Assembly: GCF_009831235.1 (NCBI RefSeq)
Contig: NZ_WUUL01000006.1
Location: 62,001-126,000 of the forward strand
DNA from: Shimazuella alba
Lineage (GTDB): Bacteria > Bacillota > Bacilli > Thermoactinomycetales > Thermoactinomycetaceae
Length of the DNA: 64,000 nucleotides
Direction: 5' to 3'
Below are positions 37,806 through 47,649 of this stretch, one piece after another. Within the stretch, counting starts at the first letter, position 1; every line of letters starts with the position of its first letter. Both the position numbers and the translations under genes were made by a program. Under the pieces are notes generated by a model. It had not been told where the DNA came from and did not search any database. It worked only from the letters and a program-made list of their open reading frames with translations.

Positions 37806-39334
37806 TTAGTGACCTATGTTCAAAATACGATCAGTCCATCCTTGATAAAAATCTGCTTCGTGCGAGACAAGGATCAAACTCCCAGAGAAGGCAATCAACG
37901 CTTGTTGAAGAGCTTCTTTTGCATCTATATCCAGATGGTTTGTTGGTTCATCCAAAATAAGAAAGTTTGTAGGTGATAAGAGCAATAAACATAGCCTTAC
38001 TTTCGCTTGCTCTCCACCACTAAGGGATCGAATCGCTTGTGTAACATGCTCATCTTTCACTCCACATCTGGCTAAGTGAGAAAAAATTTCTTTCTTCGTT
38101 AGCTTCGGATAAGCATCTGATATTACTTGCATCGGAGTCATACGCCCATCTTCCCATTTTAAATCTTGTTCATAGTAACCTACCTTTACTTGCTCCGAAA
38201 AACGAAATTTTCCCGAAATAGCTGGTATGGAACGAACCAATGTTTTAAGTAGAGTTGATTTTCCTATCCCATTAAATCCAGTGATGATAAGTTTTTCCCC
38301 AGCCGCAACTGATAGATTGATTTTAGGTAAGAGGGGTGTACCATAACCAACTTCTAAGTCATGAACCGCTAGAGTTGTCTGAGCTTGTAATGGTATCTCA
38401 CGGAACTCAAAGGTTGGCTTTTGAATCGTTGTAGGGGCAGCAATGCGCTCCATCCGATCCAATTGTTTTCTACGACCTTTGGCTATTTTGGAGTTGTTAC
38501 CTGCAATGTTTTTGCGAATATAAGCTTCTGTCTTTTCGATATGTCTTTGTTGGGTTCGATACTGACGAATGTAATCTTCTTTTAAATGTTCTTTCTGGCG
38601 AATGAAATCAGAGAAAGTGCCATGATATTTTTTGATCATTCCAAGCTCGATATTACAAATACAAGTAGTGATCTTTTCTAAAAATCTATCATCATGTGAA
38701 ACAACAATAAATGCCCCTTTAAATGTTGTCAAATAACTTGCAAGCCACTCTACGTGTTCTTTATCCAAAAAATTAGTAGGTTCATCTAACAATAGAACAT
38801 TGGGTTGCTCCAACAATAATTTGGCTAAAATTACTTTTGCACGCTGTCCACCGCTTAACGTTTGAATCTTACGATCCATACCAATTGCTTCGATTCCCAA
38901 GCCAGAAGCAATTTTTTGTATATTACTATCTATTTGATAGAAATCATTTGCTTCTAGTTGTTTTGCAGTTCCACTGCTTTCATCAGTAAATCATTATCTG
39001 CATTTGCCGCACTCTCTTCGTAAAGGTAATTCATTCTTTGTTCCATTTCCATCAAATTTGCAAACGCTGTTTGAAGATATTCATTTATCGTGTATTGCCC
39101 ATCAACCTGAGCATATTGATCCAAATGACCTATTTGTGCATTGGATTGCCAAACAATTTCTCCTTTATCGGGAATAACCTCTCCTGTTAGTATTTTGATC
39201 AGAGTGCTTTTTCCTGCTCCATTTTGCCCTACTACTCCCATGTGTTCTCCTTTGTATAATTCAAAAGAAGCTTGATCATATAATTTTTTCTCTGCAAATG
39301 AATGAGATAAATTTTCGACTTTTAGCAAACTCAT
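37806..39334 (-). pseudogene. ABC-F ribosome-protection (antibiotic resistance) protein, frameshifted
   Basis: This is an ARE-type ABC-F protein. It has two ABC cassettes (GVVGQNGAGKSTLIKIL and ITGFNGIGKSTLLKTLV; signatures LSGGQRAKV and LSGGEQAKV; Walker B LLLDEPTNFLD and LILDEPTNHLD) joined by the long basic helical linker (YIRQYRTQQRHIEKTEAYIR) that reaches toward the peptidyl-transferase centre. Such proteins remove lincosamide, pleuromutilin or streptogramin drugs from ribosomes. The frame breaks near 38955: after AVELQNN a stop appears, and the next frame continues LEANDFYQIDSNIQKIASGL, so a single base is missing in CAAAACAACTAG. The start at 39334 follows GAGGATGA. An attenuator leader precedes it. 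Confidence 0.85.
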
Positions 39335-39361
39335 TTTGTTTTCATCCTCTTTTTTAAAAGT

Positions 39362-39405
39362 AAAAAGGCAGAGAGTAGTGTCGTTTGACACCTGCCCTCT
39401 GCTTT
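39362..39405 (-). promoter_or_regulatory. Attenuator terminator in the ABC-F leader
   Basis: On the minus strand AAAGCAGAG pairs with CTCTGC and is followed by CTTTTT, with a nested GTGTC/GACAC stem, 28 bases before the ABC-F start. Upstream, AAAGGACC/GGTCCTTT (about 39436-39472) overlaps the leader peptide codons and could serve in the alternative antiterminator fold. Confidence 0.7.
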
Positions 39406-39414
39406 GTGCTTCCT

Positions 39415-39483
39415 TCACAAATAGCTCCACATACAAAGGACCGAAGACAAAGCGTTGCCTTTGGTCCTTTTATCTATCTTCAT
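39415..39483 (-). CDS. 22-residue leader peptide of the ABC-F gene
   Basis: A short frame starting MKIDKRTKGNALSS and ending CMWSYL lies within the leader, preceded by AAAGGTGA eleven bases upstream. Its codons cover the first stem-loop. Drug-stalled ribosomes on such peptides are the known trigger for antitermination in lsa/vmlR-type genes, and the same is inferred here. Confidence 0.65.
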   Translation of the reverse strand: MKIDKRTKGNALSSVLCMWSYL

Positions 39484-39551
39484 CGGAAAAATAGTCACCT
39501 TTAAATAAGCATAGCATGCCTACGCTTGTTTCAACTATTCAGCCGATGAAT

Positions 39552-39618
39552 AAGGAACGTCAAACTGTTCCTTGATTAGGCTCCATACAATGCTTCATCG
39601 TATACATTTGTATGGAGC
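39552..39618 (-). other. Two consecutive hairpins in the long ABC-F leader
   Basis: AAGGAAC/GTTCCTT (39552-39573) and a perfect 11-bp GCTCCATACAA/TTGTATGGAGC (39580-39618) lie between the probable promoter and the leader peptide. The function is unknown; they may stabilise or tune the leader RNA. Confidence 0.5.
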
Positions 39619-39683
39619 TAAGTTTTCTAATGAGTTTTCCCAATTTTATATACATCATTTTTATGCACCTTTCCTTCATTCAG

Positions 39684-39712
39684 ATTTTAATCCAAATCAG
39701 CAGGAAGAGCAA
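39684..39712 (-). promoter_or_regulatory. Probable promoter of the ABC-F leader
   Basis: On the minus strand TTGCTC and TAAAAT are separated by 17 bases, giving a leader of about 340 nt before the ABC-F start. Confidence 0.45.
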
Positions 39713-39760
39713 GTTTCTAATATATCAATGAAGATCAATCGTTATATTTCATAACCAAGC

Positions 39761-39791
39761 AAAAAACCGTAGACAGATAGTCTACGATTTT
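39761..39791 (-). terminator. Terminator of the acc operon
   Basis: The stem CGTAGAC/GTCTACG has TTTTTT on the minus strand and overlaps the accA stop region. Confidence 0.9.
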
Positions 39792-40765
39792 TACGCCTTA
39801 CCTTCTAATACAGCAGAAGAAAACTCGCCAATTCGTGCAAATTTTTGATATCGATCTTCAATTAATTGTTCGCCGTTCATCTCTAGCAGGGCTTCTAAAT
39901 ATTTTACTAAGACACATTTGATGTTAATCGTTTGTTGGTTTGGATCCTGATGAGCTCCACCTTTGGGCTCTGGGATAATCTCATCGATAATACCAAGATG
40001 AAACAAATGATCAGAAGTAATTTTCAGAGCTTCTGATGCTTCTTGTGCTTTGGATGCATCTCTCCAAAGAATAGTTGCTGCACCTTCTGGAGAAATAACA
40101 GAATAATACGCATGCTCAAGCATCAAAAGTTTGTTTCCAACACCGATCCCAAGTGCTCCGCCACTACCGCCTTCACCTGTAACAATACAGATAATCGGAA
40201 CAGAAAAACCAGCCATTTCTCTCAAGTTACGAGCAATTGCCTCGCTTTGGCCTCTTTCCTCGGCCTCCATTCCCGGATGAGCGCCTTGCGTATCGATAAA
40301 TGTAATAATTGGACGGCCAAATTTATTTGCTTGCTCCATCAATCGAAGAGCTTTTCGATAACCTTCAGGATGTGGCAAACCAAAATTACGGCTAATCTTA
40401 TCTTTTGTGTCTGTCCCTCGCTCATGACCAATAACCGTAACAGGGATACCATTTAACTTGGCAATACCACCTACAATAGCGGAGTCATCTCCATATAAAC
40501 GATCCCCATGCAACTCTATAAAATCAGTAAAAAGGGTATGAATATAGTGCAAAGTTGTCGGACGACTTGCATGACGGGCAATTTGTACCTTCTGCCAAGT
40601 TGTCAAATTCCCATAGATTTCTTGTTCTAGTCTTTCTGCCTTTTTTTCAAGAGTTTCGATTTCCTCACTCAAGTCAATCGATTTCTCGCTAGTAAAAGTT
40701 CGTAATTCCTCTATTTTGTTTCGCAATTCTACGATTGGCTTCTCAAAGGACAGCGGATTATTCAA
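39791..40765 (-). CDS. accA: Acetyl-CoA carboxylase carboxyltransferase subunit alpha
   Basis: A 324-residue subunit. It has the N-terminal coiled coil ([33 protein letters not shown]) and crotonase-fold core with [36 protein letters not shown] and [16 protein letters not shown]. With AccD it transfers carboxyl from biotin to acetyl-CoA. TTG start after GGGAGGGGAGAAC; 12 bases behind accD. Confidence 0.98.
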   Translation of the reverse strand: MNNPLSFEKPIVELRNKIEELRTFTSEKSIDLSEEIETLEKKAERLEQEIYGNLTTWQKVQIARHASRPTTLHYIHTLFTDFIELHGDRLYGDDSAIVGGIAKLNGIPVTVIGHERGTDTKDKISRNFGLPHPEGYRKALRLMEQANKFGRPIITFIDTQGAHPGMEAEERGQSEAIARNLREMAGFSVPIICIVTGEGGSGGALGIGVGNKLLMLEHAYYSVISPEGAATILWRDASKAQEASEALKITSDHLFHLGIIDEIIPEPKGGAHQDPNQQTINIKCVLVKYLEALLEMNGEQLIEDRYQKFARIGEFSSAVLEGKA

Positions 40766-40777
40766 GTTCTCCCCTCC

Positions 40778-41620
40778 CTAAGCATGAAATGCTAATAATT
40801 TTATCAGAGTATCTCGAAGTTCCAATCGAGGTACAACTTGATCTAATTGTCCTCTTTCTAGTAGAAACTCAGCAGTTTGAAAATCATCAGGCAATTTTTG
40901 ACGAACTGTTTGTTCAATAACTCTTCTGCCAGCAAATCCGATAAGTGCTCCTGGTTCAGCGATATTAATATCCCCTAGTGAAGAAAAACTCGCAGAGACA
41001 CCACCAGTTGTTGGGTTGGTTAGAACAGAGATAAACAATACCTTATCTCTATTCATTCTCTCTAAAGCAGCAGTAGTTTTTGCCATCTGCATGAGAGAAA
41101 GAGCCCCTTCCTGCATACGTGCCCCGCCTGATGCAGAAAAAAGAACAAAAGGGTATTTTTTCTTCGCTGCTCTCTCTGCTGCTCTGGTTATTTTCTCTCC
41201 TACAACTGATCCCATACTCCCCATGCGGAATCGAGAATCCATCACTCCAAGGATGACAGGAAATCCTCCGATCGTTCCTTCACCAGTTACGATTGCTTCG
41301 TTTAAATCGGTCTTCTTCATGTCCTGTTCTATCTTCTTCGCATAGCCAGGAAATTGCAAAGGATCAACGGATCGAAGATCCTCGTCAAATGGAAAAAAGC
41401 GACCATCATCCACAAGAGAAGCTATTCTCTCTGGTGCACTAAGTGAAAAATGATAGCCACAAGATTTACATACTTTAAGATTCTTTTCTAGCTCTTTGGC
41501 AATACAGATCGTTCCACATTTTGGGCATTTCTCCATGATCCCTTCTGGAACTTCCTTTTTAGCTTGTTCAGAAGGGATGGTGGCATATTTACGTTGTTTA
41601 CGAAATAAATCCTTAAGCAA
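40778..41620 (-). CDS. accD: Acetyl-CoA carboxylase carboxyltransferase subunit beta
   Basis: A 280-residue subunit with an N-terminal zinc ribbon ([27 protein letters not shown]) and carboxyltransferase core ([39 protein letters not shown]). It starts at TTG after GAGGTGAG. Partner of accA in the same operon. Confidence 0.98.
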   Translation of the reverse strand: MLKDLFRKQRKYATIPSEQAKKEVPEGIMEKCPKCGTICIAKELEKNLKVCKSCGYHFSLSAPERIASLVDDGRFFPFDEDLRSVDPLQFPGYAKKIEQDMKKTDLNEAIVTGEGTIGGFPVILGVMDSRFRMGSMGSVVGEKITRAAERAAKKKYPFVLFSASGGARMQEGALSLMQMAKTTAALERMNRDKVLFISVLTNPTTGGVSASFSSLGDINIAEPGALIGFAGRRVIEQTVRQKLPDDFQTAEFLLERGQLDQVVPRLELRDTLIKLLAFHA

Positions 41621-41668
41621 TCAATCTCACCTCGGTTTCATAACAGAATCGAACCATTCAGCATTACA

Positions 41669-42913
41669 TTAGCTTTGGATGGCAGCATTGGTTAATTGAA
41701 TCGTTTTTTCCATGATGTCATCAGGATTTATATCAAGTAGAGCAACCCCTGTTTGAATTGCAGCAGCTGCTACTTCTTTTGCAACTTGTGGTGCAACCCG
41801 GCTGTCAAATGGTGCTGGGATTACATAATCTGGGCGTAATTCATATTCTGGTATGAGGTTTGCAATTGCAAAAGCTGCTGCTACTTTCATTTCTTCATTG
41901 ATTTGTGTAGCGCGCACATCAAGTGCTCCCCGGAAAATCCCAGGAAATGCAAGTACATTGTTTACTTGATTTGGATAATCGGATCGTCCTGTTCCTACTA
42001 CTTTTGCACCAGCAGCAATGGCAACATCAGGCATAATTTCAGGATCAGGATTTGCCATAGCAAAGATAATAGGGTCTTGATTCATTGATTTTACCATATC
42101 TTCCGTCACTGCACCTGCTACAGATACACCGATAAATACATCTGCTCCAGCAATAGCTGTATGTAAATCACCTTGTACTAAATTTCTGTTCGTAATACTA
42201 GCGATTTCCTCTTTAATTGGATTCATACCTTGGGGGCGTCCTTCATAAATCGCACCCTTGCTATCACAGAGGATTACATCTTTTACACCCATATGAATTA
42301 ATAATTTCACGATTGATATACCAGCTGCACCCGCTCCATTTATTACAACACGAATTTCACTCATCTGTTTACTAACTACTTTAAGAGCATTGATAAGTCC
42401 TGCAACTGTTACAATTGCTGTACCATGTTGGTCATCATGAAATACAGGGATTTTCAATTCTGCTTTTAACCGTTCTTCGATTTCAAAACAAGCTGGAGCA
42501 GCTATGTCTTCCAAATTTATTCCGCCAAAGGTAGGCTCTAAAATTTTGACCGTCTCTACAATTTTATCGATATCTTTGGTATCAATACAAATGGGAAAAG
42601 CATCCACACCGGCAAAAGCCTTGAACAATACAGCTTTTCCTTCCATTACGGGCATTGCTGCATGAGGGCCTATATTACCTAGTCCCAAAACTGCTGTACC
42701 ATCTGAGACCACTCCTACTAGGTTCCCTTTCATCGTGTAGTCATATACTTTTTCTGTGTTTTGATGGATCTCTTTACATGGCTCCGCTACGCCTGGAGAG
42801 TATGCCAAACTTAAATCTTGTGCGTTACGAACGGGAACTTTAGATAAAACCTCTAATTTCCCTTGTTTTTCTTGATGTAATTGCAGTGATTGTTCTCGTA
42901 TACTTGTCAACAA
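41669..42913 (-). CDS. Malic enzyme (NAD(P)-dependent, YtsJ-like)
   Basis: A 414-residue decarboxylating malate dehydrogenase giving pyruvate. AYSPGVAEPCKEI with the catalytic tyrosine/lysine region, the metal site FEIEERL..VFHDDQHGTAIVT and NAD-binding NGAGAAGISIVKLLI are present. It starts at TTG after AAAGGAG. The order malic enzyme-accD-accA matches B. subtilis ytsJ-accD-accA. Confidence 0.95.
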   Translation of the reverse strand: MLTSIREQSLQLHQEKQGKLEVLSKVPVRNAQDLSLAYSPGVAEPCKEIHQNTEKVYDYTMKGNLVGVVSDGTAVLGLGNIGPHAAMPVMEGKAVLFKAFAGVDAFPICIDTKDIDKIVETVKILEPTFGGINLEDIAAPACFEIEERLKAELKIPVFHDDQHGTAIVTVAGLINALKVVSKQMSEIRVVINGAGAAGISIVKLLIHMGVKDVILCDSKGAIYEGRPQGMNPIKEEIASITNRNLVQGDLHTAIAGADVFIGVSVAGAVTEDMVKSMNQDPIIFAMANPDPEIMPDVAIAAGAKVVGTGRSDYPNQVNNVLAFPGIFRGALDVRATQINEEMKVAAAFAIANLIPEYELRPDYVIPAPFDSRVAPQVAKEVAAAAIQTGVALLDINPDDIMEKTIQLTNAAIQS

Positions 42914-43121
42914 ATTTCGCTCCTTTCAAGCTTTCTGCTCTTGTCCTGTTAAGGGCTAGCAACTTTGCATGATTTGTCCACTGAGTGGGCAAACTTCGAC
43001 TCATAATACCAAACATTATAACAAAAGGGAATAAAATAAGATAATGATGCGTTAATATTCGGATTTCCCGGAATAAAGTCCGTTTTTTCTGAAAAAAAAA
43101 GAGAGTTGATCCGCCATCCTC

Positions 43122-43394
43122 TTAAGATGACGAACCACAAGAACTACCGCTACTACTGCTACTACTGCATGAGCTGCTACTGCATGAACTACTACTGCAT
43201 GAACTACTACTACATGAACTACTACTGCATGAACTACTACTACATGAATTGCCATAACTAGTACTGCATGACTGACGATTTTTATATTTCCCTTTCCTTT
43301 TTTTTCCGATTTTACAAATGTTTGAGATGCAGATAACTGCTGTTAACATAAGCATAACCAAAACAAACAATGATACAAAAATAGCACCAACCAT
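43122..43394 (-). CDS. Single-pass membrane protein with Cys-Ser4 repeats
   Basis: A 90-residue protein of unrecognised family. Residues 2-25 form a transmembrane helix (GAIFVSLFVLVMLMLTAVI), followed by a basic stop-transfer stretch (KIGKKRKGKYKNR), then a tail with at least five tandem CSSSS units. At DNA level this is a 15-bp tandem repeat (about 43140-43260). By the positive-inside rule the basic stretch suggests the Cys/Ser tail is cytoplasmic. It lies between dnaE and the malic enzyme gene, where B. subtilis has none. A T-run at 43089-43099 after the stop may terminate it. The repeat suggests slippage-driven length variation and disulfide or metal cross-linking, perhaps in spores. Confidence 0.7.
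   Translation of the reverse strand: MVGAIFVSLFVLVMLMLTAVICISNICKIGKKRKGKYKNRQSCSTSYGNSCSSSSCSSSSCSSSSCSSSSCSSSSCSSSSSSGSSCGSSS
43140..43260. repeat. 15-bp tandem repeat encoding Cys-Ser-Ser-Ser-Ser
   Basis: ACTACTACTGCATGA-type 15-base units recur with minor third-position changes (TGCATGA / TACATGA). They are in frame with the Cys/Ser protein and are coding repeats, not a CRISPR array. Confidence 0.85.
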
Positions 43395-43493
43395 GAAAGC
43401 TCACCAACCCTTCAGAGGGTAAAATGGCGTACATGTATACATATCTATTGTATCATAATATTTACATTAAATGAAAATAACAAACCCTTGAAG

Positions 43494-46400
43494 TTATACT
43501 ATTTTGACGTTGTTTTTTCCCACAATCTGCTCCAATTCTTTGAGGCAGGTACCTGTTGGAAATACCCCAAATTGTGAAACGGGGAGTTCCAGCATTGTCT
43601 TTGTTCGTTCATAGTATAAAAAAACGGAAAGACTTCCAGGATGATTTTCAAAAATATATTTTATAGTTTCAGCTTTTTCTTCTATTTGTGCGGGAATACG
43701 AATATATAATTTGTTTATGTTTTTCATTGAATCCAGAGCCGCCAATTCATTTGCAATCAACTTGCGCTGATTGCTTGCTACTTGTACAGTAGCAGTGACA
43801 TACAACAATTGCTTTTCTTGTAAAAGCATCCTTCTTTGTTGATAAACATCAGGAAAAACAACTAGCTCTATTGTTCCCGTTTTATCTCCTGCTTCTACAA
43901 AAGCCATTGCATCCCCTTTCTTTGTTTGAACGATCTTTATACTAGAAATTAATAATGGAATGTCGAATCTACTTCGATTTGCTAAATGATTAACTTGTTC
44001 AACCGTGTAAGCTCCCATGGGGTAAGGATCTAATGGATGGCCTGATAAATAGAAACCAATCAATTCACGTTCCAATTCCAACTGCTCCATTTGCGTATAA
44101 GGAGCGAGATCTGGGTATTGAATCTCGTAAGGAAACTCTTGAAATAAAGAATGTTGATTCCCAGAATCCCGATTTGCCTGTATCGCATCATCCAAAATAG
44201 CTAGCTTTTGCTTCCGATTTCCTGGTAATGAATCCATTGCTCCTACTTGAATCAATGATTCCAAGACACGACTATTACAAAGGCGAAGATCAATTCTACT
44301 ACATAGATCAAATAGATCTAGAAAAGGTCCATTTTTCCTTGCTTGTAAAATAGAGCGAATGGCGAGTGTACCAACATTTTTAATTGCACCTAATCCAAAA
44401 TATATCCCTGTGTCTGATATGGTGAAACTTTGCTCACTGGTTTGGATATTAGGAGGAAATACCGTAATACCCATTTTTTTTATCTCTTCTAGATACTCGA
44501 CCGTTTTGCTCTGATTGCCCATCGTGGTAGTAAGCAGTGCCGTGAGAAATGCAACGGGGTAATTAGCTTTCAGATAAGCAGTTTGATAAGCAAGTACTGC
44601 ATACGCCACAGAATGACTTCGATTAAACCCATAATCAGCAAAACGGACGATTAAATCATAAACTTCATTTCCAAGCGTTGTAGAATAACCTTGTTGAACA
44701 CACCCATCAACAAAGGCAATCCGCATCTCATGCAACAAATCTTTCTTTTTCTTTCCAACTGCTCGACGCAGAATATCTGCTTCCCCCATCGTAAAACCTG
44801 CCAAGGTTGCAGCTATTTGCATAATTTGTTCTTGATAAACAATAATTCCATATGTATTTTGAAGAATTTTGGTTAAAACAGGGTGTGGCATTTGTATTTC
44901 TTCTTTTCCATGCTTTGCTCGAATAAATCGAGGAATTTGTTCCATTGGCCCTGGACGGTACAGAGCAACTACTGCTACAATATCTTCAAAGCACGAAGGT
45001 TTTAATTCTGTTAGCGTTTTTTTCATTCCTGTTGATTCTAATTGAAACACTCCACTTGTCTCTCCACTAGAGAGCAATTGATATGTTGCAGGATCATCCA
45101 TTTCCTCCTGAAAAACAAATGTTTCTCCTGTTTGTTCGCCAATAAATTGTTTTGCTCGTTCTATAACGGTTAGATAACGCAAACCCAATAAATCCATTTT
45201 TAACATACCGATCGTTTCCAGTGATTCCATTGGATACTGGGTAATTGGTGCTACCCCGCTACCTTCTTGTAATGGAACATAGTCTGTCAAAGGAGTTGGG
45301 GCTATTACGATTCCAGCTGCATGTGTCGAGGGATGTCTAGGAATGCCTTCTATTTTTGCCACTGTCTGAAATAGTTTTCTTACCGTTTGATCTTGATTTA
45401 TTTCTACTTGCAGTTGTGGTTCTCTCTCCAACGCCTTTTTTAAGGTGATCCCAGGTGTGCCGGGTATATATTTGGACAACTTGTCCACTTGTTGATAAGG
45501 AACTCCCATCACTCTTCCCACATCGCGTACTGCTGCTCTTGGAGCCATGGTCCCGAACGTAATAATCTGCGCTACTCGATCTTCTCCAAATCGATTTTTT
45601 GCATATTCAATTACTTCATCCCGTCGCTCATAATCAAAATCGATATCAATATCAGGCATATTTACCCGCTCAGGATTCAAAAACCGCTCAAATAATAGAC
45701 CATATCGAATGGGGTCTACCTGTGTAATCCCAAGCAGATATGCCACAAGACTTCCAGCAGCGGAACCTCTACCAGGCCCCACGGCAATTCCATTCTTCCA
45801 AGCAAATCGAACCAAATCCCATATGATCAAGAAGTAATCATTAAATCCCATTTGGTCAATTACCCGTAATTCATACTGTAATCTAGAGGTTATTTCATCA
45901 GTTACATTTGTATACCGTTTCCCTAGACCTTTTTCACATAAAGCAGTTAGATATTCTGCTGGAGTCACTTTATCTGGTATGGGAAAAGCAGGCAGCAACA
46001 ATTCACCTAATGGCAGGCTTACCCGACAACGATCTGCTAGTTTTGCTGTATTAGAAATAGCTTCTGGAATATGCGAAAAAAGAGCTGCCATCTCTTCTGT
46101 TGATTTTAAATAGACTTGGTCTGTGTGAAAGCGAAATCGATCTTCATCTGCTAATTTACTCCCGGTACCTATACATAGAAGGCAATCATGCATGTATGTA
46201 TCTTCTGGATGGGTATAGTGAACATCGTTGGTAGCAATTAACATCAAGTTATATTCGGTTGCCCACTCGATGAGAACTTGATTCACTTTCTGTTGCTCCC
46301 AGAGTTGATGATTCTGTAATTCTAATACAAATCGATCTTTTCCAAAGATAGCAAGATATTCTTGTAACAATTGTTTTGCACCTACGAGATCATCTTGTAA

Positions 46401-46847
46401 AATAGCGGATGGTATTTCTCCTGCTAAACAAGAACTCGTAGCAATCAAGCCTCCTGAGTATTTTCTGAGTAATTGTTTATCAATACGCGGGCGGTAATGA
46501 TGTCCTCGTAATTGTGCTTCTGTTACCAATTTTAGTAAATTTCTATATCCCTCATTCGTTTCAGCTAATAATAAAAGATGATGATTTTTTGCATCTTTGC
46601 GTGATGGACGATCTTGGTAGTGACCGGATGTGATATACATTTCGCAACCGATAATCGGTTTTATCCCATTTTTTTTACACAATTGAAAAAATGGAACTAC
46701 CCCATACATTACACCATGATCGGTGATTGCTAAACTTTTCATGCCCAATTCTTTCGCTTTTAGAACTACTTCCTCTAATCGAGAGGCTCCATCCAGCAAA
46801 CTGTATTCCGTATGTACATGTAAATGAACAAATGAACTGTTATCCAT
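43494..46847 (-). CDS. dnaE: DNA polymerase III alpha subunit DnaE
   Basis: A 1117-residue replicative polymerase. PHP domain at the N-terminus (HLHVHTEYSLLDGASR), catalytic palm aspartates in NMPDIDIDFDYERRDEV, GRGSAAGSLVAYLLGIT, fingers and helix-hairpin-helix region, then an OB fold (ISSIKIVQTKKGDAMAFVEA). In low-GC Gram-positives it extends RNA primers before PolC takes over. It heads the dnaE-malic enzyme-accDA-pfkA-pyk order, with GAGAGGAG twelve bases before the ATG. Confidence 0.98.
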   Translation of the reverse strand: MDNSSFVHLHVHTEYSLLDGASRLEEVVLKAKELGMKSLAITDHGVMYGVVPFFQLCKKNGIKPIIGCEMYITSGHYQDRPSRKDAKNHHLLLLAETNEGYRNLLKLVTEAQLRGHHYRPRIDKQLLRKYSGGLIATSSCLAGEIPSAILQDDLVGAKQLLQEYLAIFGKDRFVLELQNHQLWEQQKVNQVLIEWATEYNLMLIATNDVHYTHPEDTYMHDCLLCIGTGSKLADEDRFRFHTDQVYLKSTEEMAALFSHIPEAISNTAKLADRCRVSLPLGELLLPAFPIPDKVTPAEYLTALCEKGLGKRYTNVTDEITSRLQYELRVIDQMGFNDYFLIIWDLVRFAWKNGIAVGPGRGSAAGSLVAYLLGITQVDPIRYGLLFERFLNPERVNMPDIDIDFDYERRDEVIEYAKNRFGEDRVAQIITFGTMAPRAAVRDVGRVMGVPYQQVDKLSKYIPGTPGITLKKALEREPQLQVEINQDQTVRKLFQTVAKIEGIPRHPSTHAAGIVIAPTPLTDYVPLQEGSGVAPITQYPMESLETIGMLKMDLLGLRYLTVIERAKQFIGEQTGETFVFQEEMDDPATYQLLSSGETSGVFQLESTGMKKTLTELKPSCFEDIVAVVALYRPGPMEQIPRFIRAKHGKEEIQMPHPVLTKILQNTYGIIVYQEQIMQIAATLAGFTMGEADILRRAVGKKKKDLLHEMRIAFVDGCVQQGYSTTLGNEVYDLIVRFADYGFNRSHSVAYAVLAYQTAYLKANYPVAFLTALLTTTMGNQSKTVEYLEEIKKMGITVFPPNIQTSEQSFTISDTGIYFGLGAIKNVGTLAIRSILQARKNGPFLDLFDLCSRIDLRLCNSRVLESLIQVGAMDSLPGNRKQKLAILDDAIQANRDSGNQHSLFQEFPYEIQYPDLAPYTQMEQLELERELIGFYLSGHPLDPYPMGAYTVEQVNHLANRSRFDIPLLISSIKIVQTKKGDAMAFVEAGDKTGTIELVVFPDVYQQRRMLLQEKQLLYVTATVQVASNQRKLIANELAALDSMKNINKLYIRIPAQIEEKAETIKYIFENHPGSLSVFLYYERTKTMLELPVSQFGVFPTGTCLKELEQIVGKNNVKIV

Positions 46848-47001
46848 GTTGCCAAATTTCTCCTCTCTGATATGGATGAATTGTGAATAAAACGGTTAAA
46901 TTTTAAATGAAATATATATTTGATAATGATGACTGGTTTCATAAAACCATCATTTCGGGTATGATATTAGTATATAAATTTTTGGAAAAGGGGGAACCAA
47001 A

Positions 47002-47211
47002 TTGATTATCAGTCGTAAGGCGCTTGCGAGGGAAAAATTGGAGAAACTTAAAAATGGTTACTCTGTCTATACAGAAACAGATGAAGTTGCTAGTTACATT
47101 GAAAAAGAACTAGCTAACCTGGGAAAAAAGGTACTAATCGACCGTACGCCGATTGGATGTTGGTTTATCCCCGAAGAGCGCCTAGAAGATACCAATAAAG
47201 AAGCAAAATAA
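47002..47211 (+). CDS. Small conserved-looking hypothetical protein (69 aa)
   Basis: I do not recognise a named family. It is a compact alpha/beta protein (RKALAREKLEKLKNGYSVYT, SYIEKELANLGKKVLIDRTP, IGCWFIPEE). TTG start after AAAAGGGGG. It is followed by a YtpI-like gene 75 bases on and is divergent from dnaE. Codon use looks host-like. Confidence 0.7.
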   Translation: MIISRKALAREKLEKLKNGYSVYTETDEVASYIEKELANLGKKVLIDRTPIGCWFIPEERLEDTNKEAK

Positions 47212-47286
47212 CGATAGTGAAGATAGACAGCGCCCCATGAACAAAGAATGGTGGCGCTTCTTCACGCCTTTTATCAGGGGGCAAGA

Positions 47287-47595
47287 ATGGTAACCTTAAC
47301 TTTATTACTTATCGTCATCATGATTTTATCATTTTGTAGTACGATCTATTTTAGCATTGTTTCCCGTAGAAGGGGAGCAAATGCTCTACTTTCTCGCAGC
47401 TATATGAATTTGAGTATGGGAATCTTATTTACAGCATTATCTATCCATCTTTTTACCTTTACGCTTCCTCTTCTTGGTAAAATTTTGGCTGCGCTTATCT
47501 TACTGATAGGTATCATAAATGTATACTACTCATTCAAGATAAAGCGATATGCAAATCAACAGAACCTACAACAAAAAAACAATGCTGAAAAATAA
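47287..47595 (+). CDS. YtpI-like small membrane protein
   Basis: A 102-residue protein with three transmembrane helices (VTLTLLLIVIMILSFCSTIY, YMNLSMGILFTALSIHLFTF, LGKILAALILLIGIINVYYS) and a polar tail. Layout and location next to dnaE match B. subtilis YtpI. The start at 47287 follows AGGGGGCAAGA; a GTG 13 codons upstream is rejected. Function unknown. Confidence 0.75.
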   Translation: MVTLTLLLIVIMILSFCSTIYFSIVSRRRGANALLSRSYMNLSMGILFTALSIHLFTFTLPLLGKILAALILLIGIINVYYSFKIKRYANQQNLQQKNNAEK

Positions 47596-47609
47596 CTATC
47601 TGTACATAA

Positions 47610-47649
47610 AGAGAGGTAGGGATGATAAATGTCCCTACCTCTCTTTTTC
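47610..47649 (+). terminator. Terminator after the ytpI-like gene
   Basis: AGAGAGGTAGGGA / TCCCTACCTCTCT forms a 13-bp perfect stem followed by TTTTT. It overlaps the end of the convergent gene. Confidence 0.92.

Noticed and set aside
38940-38970. Programmed frameshifting in the ABC-F gene
   Set aside because: CAAAACAACTAG is not an X-XXY-YYZ slippery heptamer and no stimulatory structure is evident; a plain one-base deletion is simpler.
43052-43255. Minus-strand frame rich in HVVVV/HAVVV repeats
   Set aside because: It is another frame of the 15-bp CSSSS repeat; the CSSSS frame has the membrane segment and start.
43140-43260. Tandem repeats as a possible CRISPR array
   Set aside because: The units are contiguous 15-mers without spacers and are in coding frame.
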